Source of the DNA: Ancylomarina sp. 16SWW S1-10-2
Lineage (GTDB): Bacteria > Bacteroidota > Bacteroidia > Bacteroidales > Marinifilaceae
Reading direction: 5' to 3'
DNA: 64,000 bases
Assembly: GCF_009669305.1 (NCBI RefSeq)
Contig: NZ_SADB01000003.1
Span: forward strand, 186,001 to 250,000
Notes under the pieces: generated by a model
The model's database searches: none
Seen by the model: only the letters and a program-made list of their open reading frames with translations
What the model was told of the DNA's origin: nothing
Made by a program: the position numbers and the translations under genes
Shown here: positions 63,401 through 64,000 of the stretch, one piece after another
Layout of the letters: every line of letters begins with the position of its first letter
Numbering within the stretch: the stretch's first letter is position 1

Positions 63401-64000
63401 TATAGTTATGGGTAATATGAGCTTGTTTAATCCTGCCTTGAGCAAGAAACCATCTGGTGGTTTGGCAAAGTATTTATTTGCCGATGAGAAAAATGAACTT
63501 TCATCCTCATTTCTATTTGACCAAGAGAACCTTAAGTCAGATAATCGAGTGAGTACATTAGATGGACATGTAAAATGTTTAAAGGCTGCTTTTAGAAGCG
63601 CCAAGAAACGTATTGTTATTGTCTCTCCTTTTATCTCCATTAAAGCCATTGAAGCGGATGAATTATTGGAAAAGATTTTAACTGTGACGACTAATGGTGT
63701 TGATGTGCTTGTTTATACAGACAAGAATTTAGATGTACATGGTGGAAAGTTGAAGACGGCTTCTAAGCTTGGTCGTGAAAAACTTATGGAGGCAGGAGCT
63801 CAATTAAAAATTCTTAATGGAATTCATAATAAGGCAATTGTGATGGATAATACTGTATTGGTCGAAGGCTCTTTTAATTGGTTATCGGCGGTAAGAGATA
63901 AAACAAATCCCTATTATCGATTCGAAGTCTCTCAAATAATTAGAGAAGGCGAAGCTAAAATGCAAATTGCGCAAATAGAGGAAGAATTGGCTCAAATAAA
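60468..64000 (+). CDS. SF1 helicase fused to phospholipase-D-like nuclease domain (3' end outside window), Mokosh type II-like
   Basis: An open frame runs from ATG 60468 past the window end, at least 1177 codons. It has an N-terminal domain (about 1-270) and an SF1 motor: AVNGPPGTGKTTLLQ (Walker A, about 283-290), a long helical insertion (about 400-680), LIVDEAGQVSPE (about 701), VVGDIHQIEP (about 725), GTVHALQGAEREMVLFSP (about 930) and NVALTRAKKHFIVMG (about 967). A C-terminal PLD domain has IVSPFISIKA and the HKD motif HNKAIVMD (His1120, Lys1122, Asp1127). The Dna2/Upf1-type helicase plus PLD in one chain matches Mokosh type II (MkoC) anti-phage proteins. Only one HKD motif is seen before the window ends. 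Confidence 0.82.
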   Translation, partial: MNDIKNWINYYHNSLADGARMDIAASECDAGDFFNSFEEVDSEAIKVLYKKLESQKRRKKTSPNEEDLDLEVILAPCHLKAAYSHGVQKKNIQKSYPFWIPAIINNKGEILPPQEKDKKPWFVRGVLEPVTYDDKYFPIISSVAKLDGVLDEYKFCYDSWELYWKSCEDFFEKVSDCKFNTCKKDGFVSSSSICIIKAKDFVVAQQVLGLYDDLKGNRNMPPIMNQLLSFNKEKYNEIPAATELFCHKGHYGQYNNEFPLSHSQRKSILLHEQGKLGSVLAVNGPPGTGKTTLLQSVIANELVKSVLKSKKPPRIIASSTNNQAITNILDSFGGDLKRWIPNMNSIGAYMIGSDPIKQSDSLKKGYQLLTKTNGLFSGHYLDNFHEADIDEFEDYFNQLFDNYFESHLCENIKDKTKFLKNQVISQTRIVDDILDLYARIQELEQKYFPLSDLSLNSDELTEKVETKKELEIELIKLKEFNKTYEDFCDANSLTKTLSLIPSFRKKFDRKFALFLQVSSYTKFQTLESQDDLEEILLFEIQNGNQKIAVLNKEIEEKEKLFSQMETLSSEWKKKSEILYEKWNVYLSDKNQKLVDIIVAEFNTLSRIEQINRILDVSFRYEAFINALHYWEAKWLIKQRKEELIINKGKKSKVNTFERMSYLTPLFISTFHSLPGFCSYMSKTSDDWIQKPIYELFDLLIVDEAGQVSPEIAVPSFSLAKQALVVGDIHQIEPVWTIAYPKIDEGNLQKSMLLSESSFYDWQNKGVLCSSGSLMRLAQLASNYQVNDSLKGALLTEHRRCVDELVAFSNEYIYDGLLEPKVGSFDGITLNKMNDKSELLELKLPPLCYLNIRGKSDKKYGSTYNVNEAEGIAKWIALWGEVIVDHYNKGKKTNKRKTLKDIIGIVTPFSAQKGEILKQLKHYQIKDTITVGTVHALQGAEREMVLFSPAYGINHKGGLFFDNGFNMLNVALTRAKKHFIVMGNMSLFNPALSKKPSGGLAKYLFADEKNELSSSFLFDQENLKSDNRVSTLDGHVKCLKAAFRSAKKRIVIVSPFISIKAIEADELLEKILTVTTNGVDVLVYTDKNLDVHGGKLKTASKLGREKLMEAGAQLKILNGIHNKAIVMDNTVLVEGSFNWLSAVRDKTNPYYRFEVSQIIREGEAKMQIAQIEEELAQI

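Noticed and set aside
1-64000. CRISPR arrays, rRNA operons and complete insertion sequences
   Set aside because: No regularly spaced repeats, no rRNA signatures and no transposase gene were found on reading the window.

Overview
The window looks like chromosomal DNA of an AT-rich member of the Bacteroidota, probably a marine or sediment Bacteroidales/Marinilabiliales-type organism. The evidence is SusC/SusD pairs, a hybrid two-component regulator fused to an AraC domain, lipoproteins ending in a short lipobox, a Bacteroidota-style RNase P RNA, and promoters with a TAnnTTTG -7 box in front of rnpB and the tRNAs. The genus is inference; no rRNA is present.

Region 1 (1-4500): the 3' end of a GH29 alpha-L-fucosidase, then a decayed mobilizable element (candidate oriT, mobC-like gene, 35-codon relaxase stump, tyrosine recombinase) lying against a tRNA-Ser(UGA) gene. 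Between that tRNA and its promoter is a broken copy of the tRNA 5' half carrying an 18-bp palindrome.

Region 2 (4531-30598): a beta-mannan/glucomannan utilization locus. A hybrid two-component regulator is followed by GH94 cellobiose phosphorylase, GH26 mannanase, GH130 mannosylglucose phosphorylase, a GPH-type sugar symporter and GH2 beta-mannosidase. Then come SusC, SusD, two surface lipoproteins, a DUF5060-type putative hydrolase, cellobiose 2-epimerase and two GH5 enzymes. The inferred flow is: GH26/GH5 enzymes cut glucomannan outside, SusCD imports oligosaccharides, GH2 trims them, the GPH carrier brings disaccharides into the cytoplasm, the epimerase makes Man-Glc from mannobiose, and GH130 and GH94 phosphorolyse the disaccharides to sugar 1-phosphates.

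Region 3 (30599-43060): housekeeping genes. These are rnpB, a NifX-like protein, a BatA-like membrane protein with a TonB-dependent receptor, ornithine aminotransferase, a duplicated tRNA-Leu(UAG) locus in a long non-coding stretch, a small hypothetical gene and mnmE.

Region 4 (43150-64000): a defence island. It holds a three-gene HipBST-like toxin-antitoxin operon, a secreted non-specific nuclease and a nine-gene minus-strand operon. That operon combines a Type I restriction-modification system (two different hsdM, one hsdS, hsdR) with a Mug/UDG-superfamily glycosylase, a protein with two PD-(D/E)XK nuclease domains, an SF1 DNA2/NAM7-type helicase and two small genes. On the other strand follows an SF1 helicase fused to a phospholipase-D nuclease domain (Mokosh type II-like, cut by the window end), preceded by a small helicase-associated protein. 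The composite operon is the best candidate for an undescribed system. A duplicated hsdS tail shows that one small gene was inserted secondarily.
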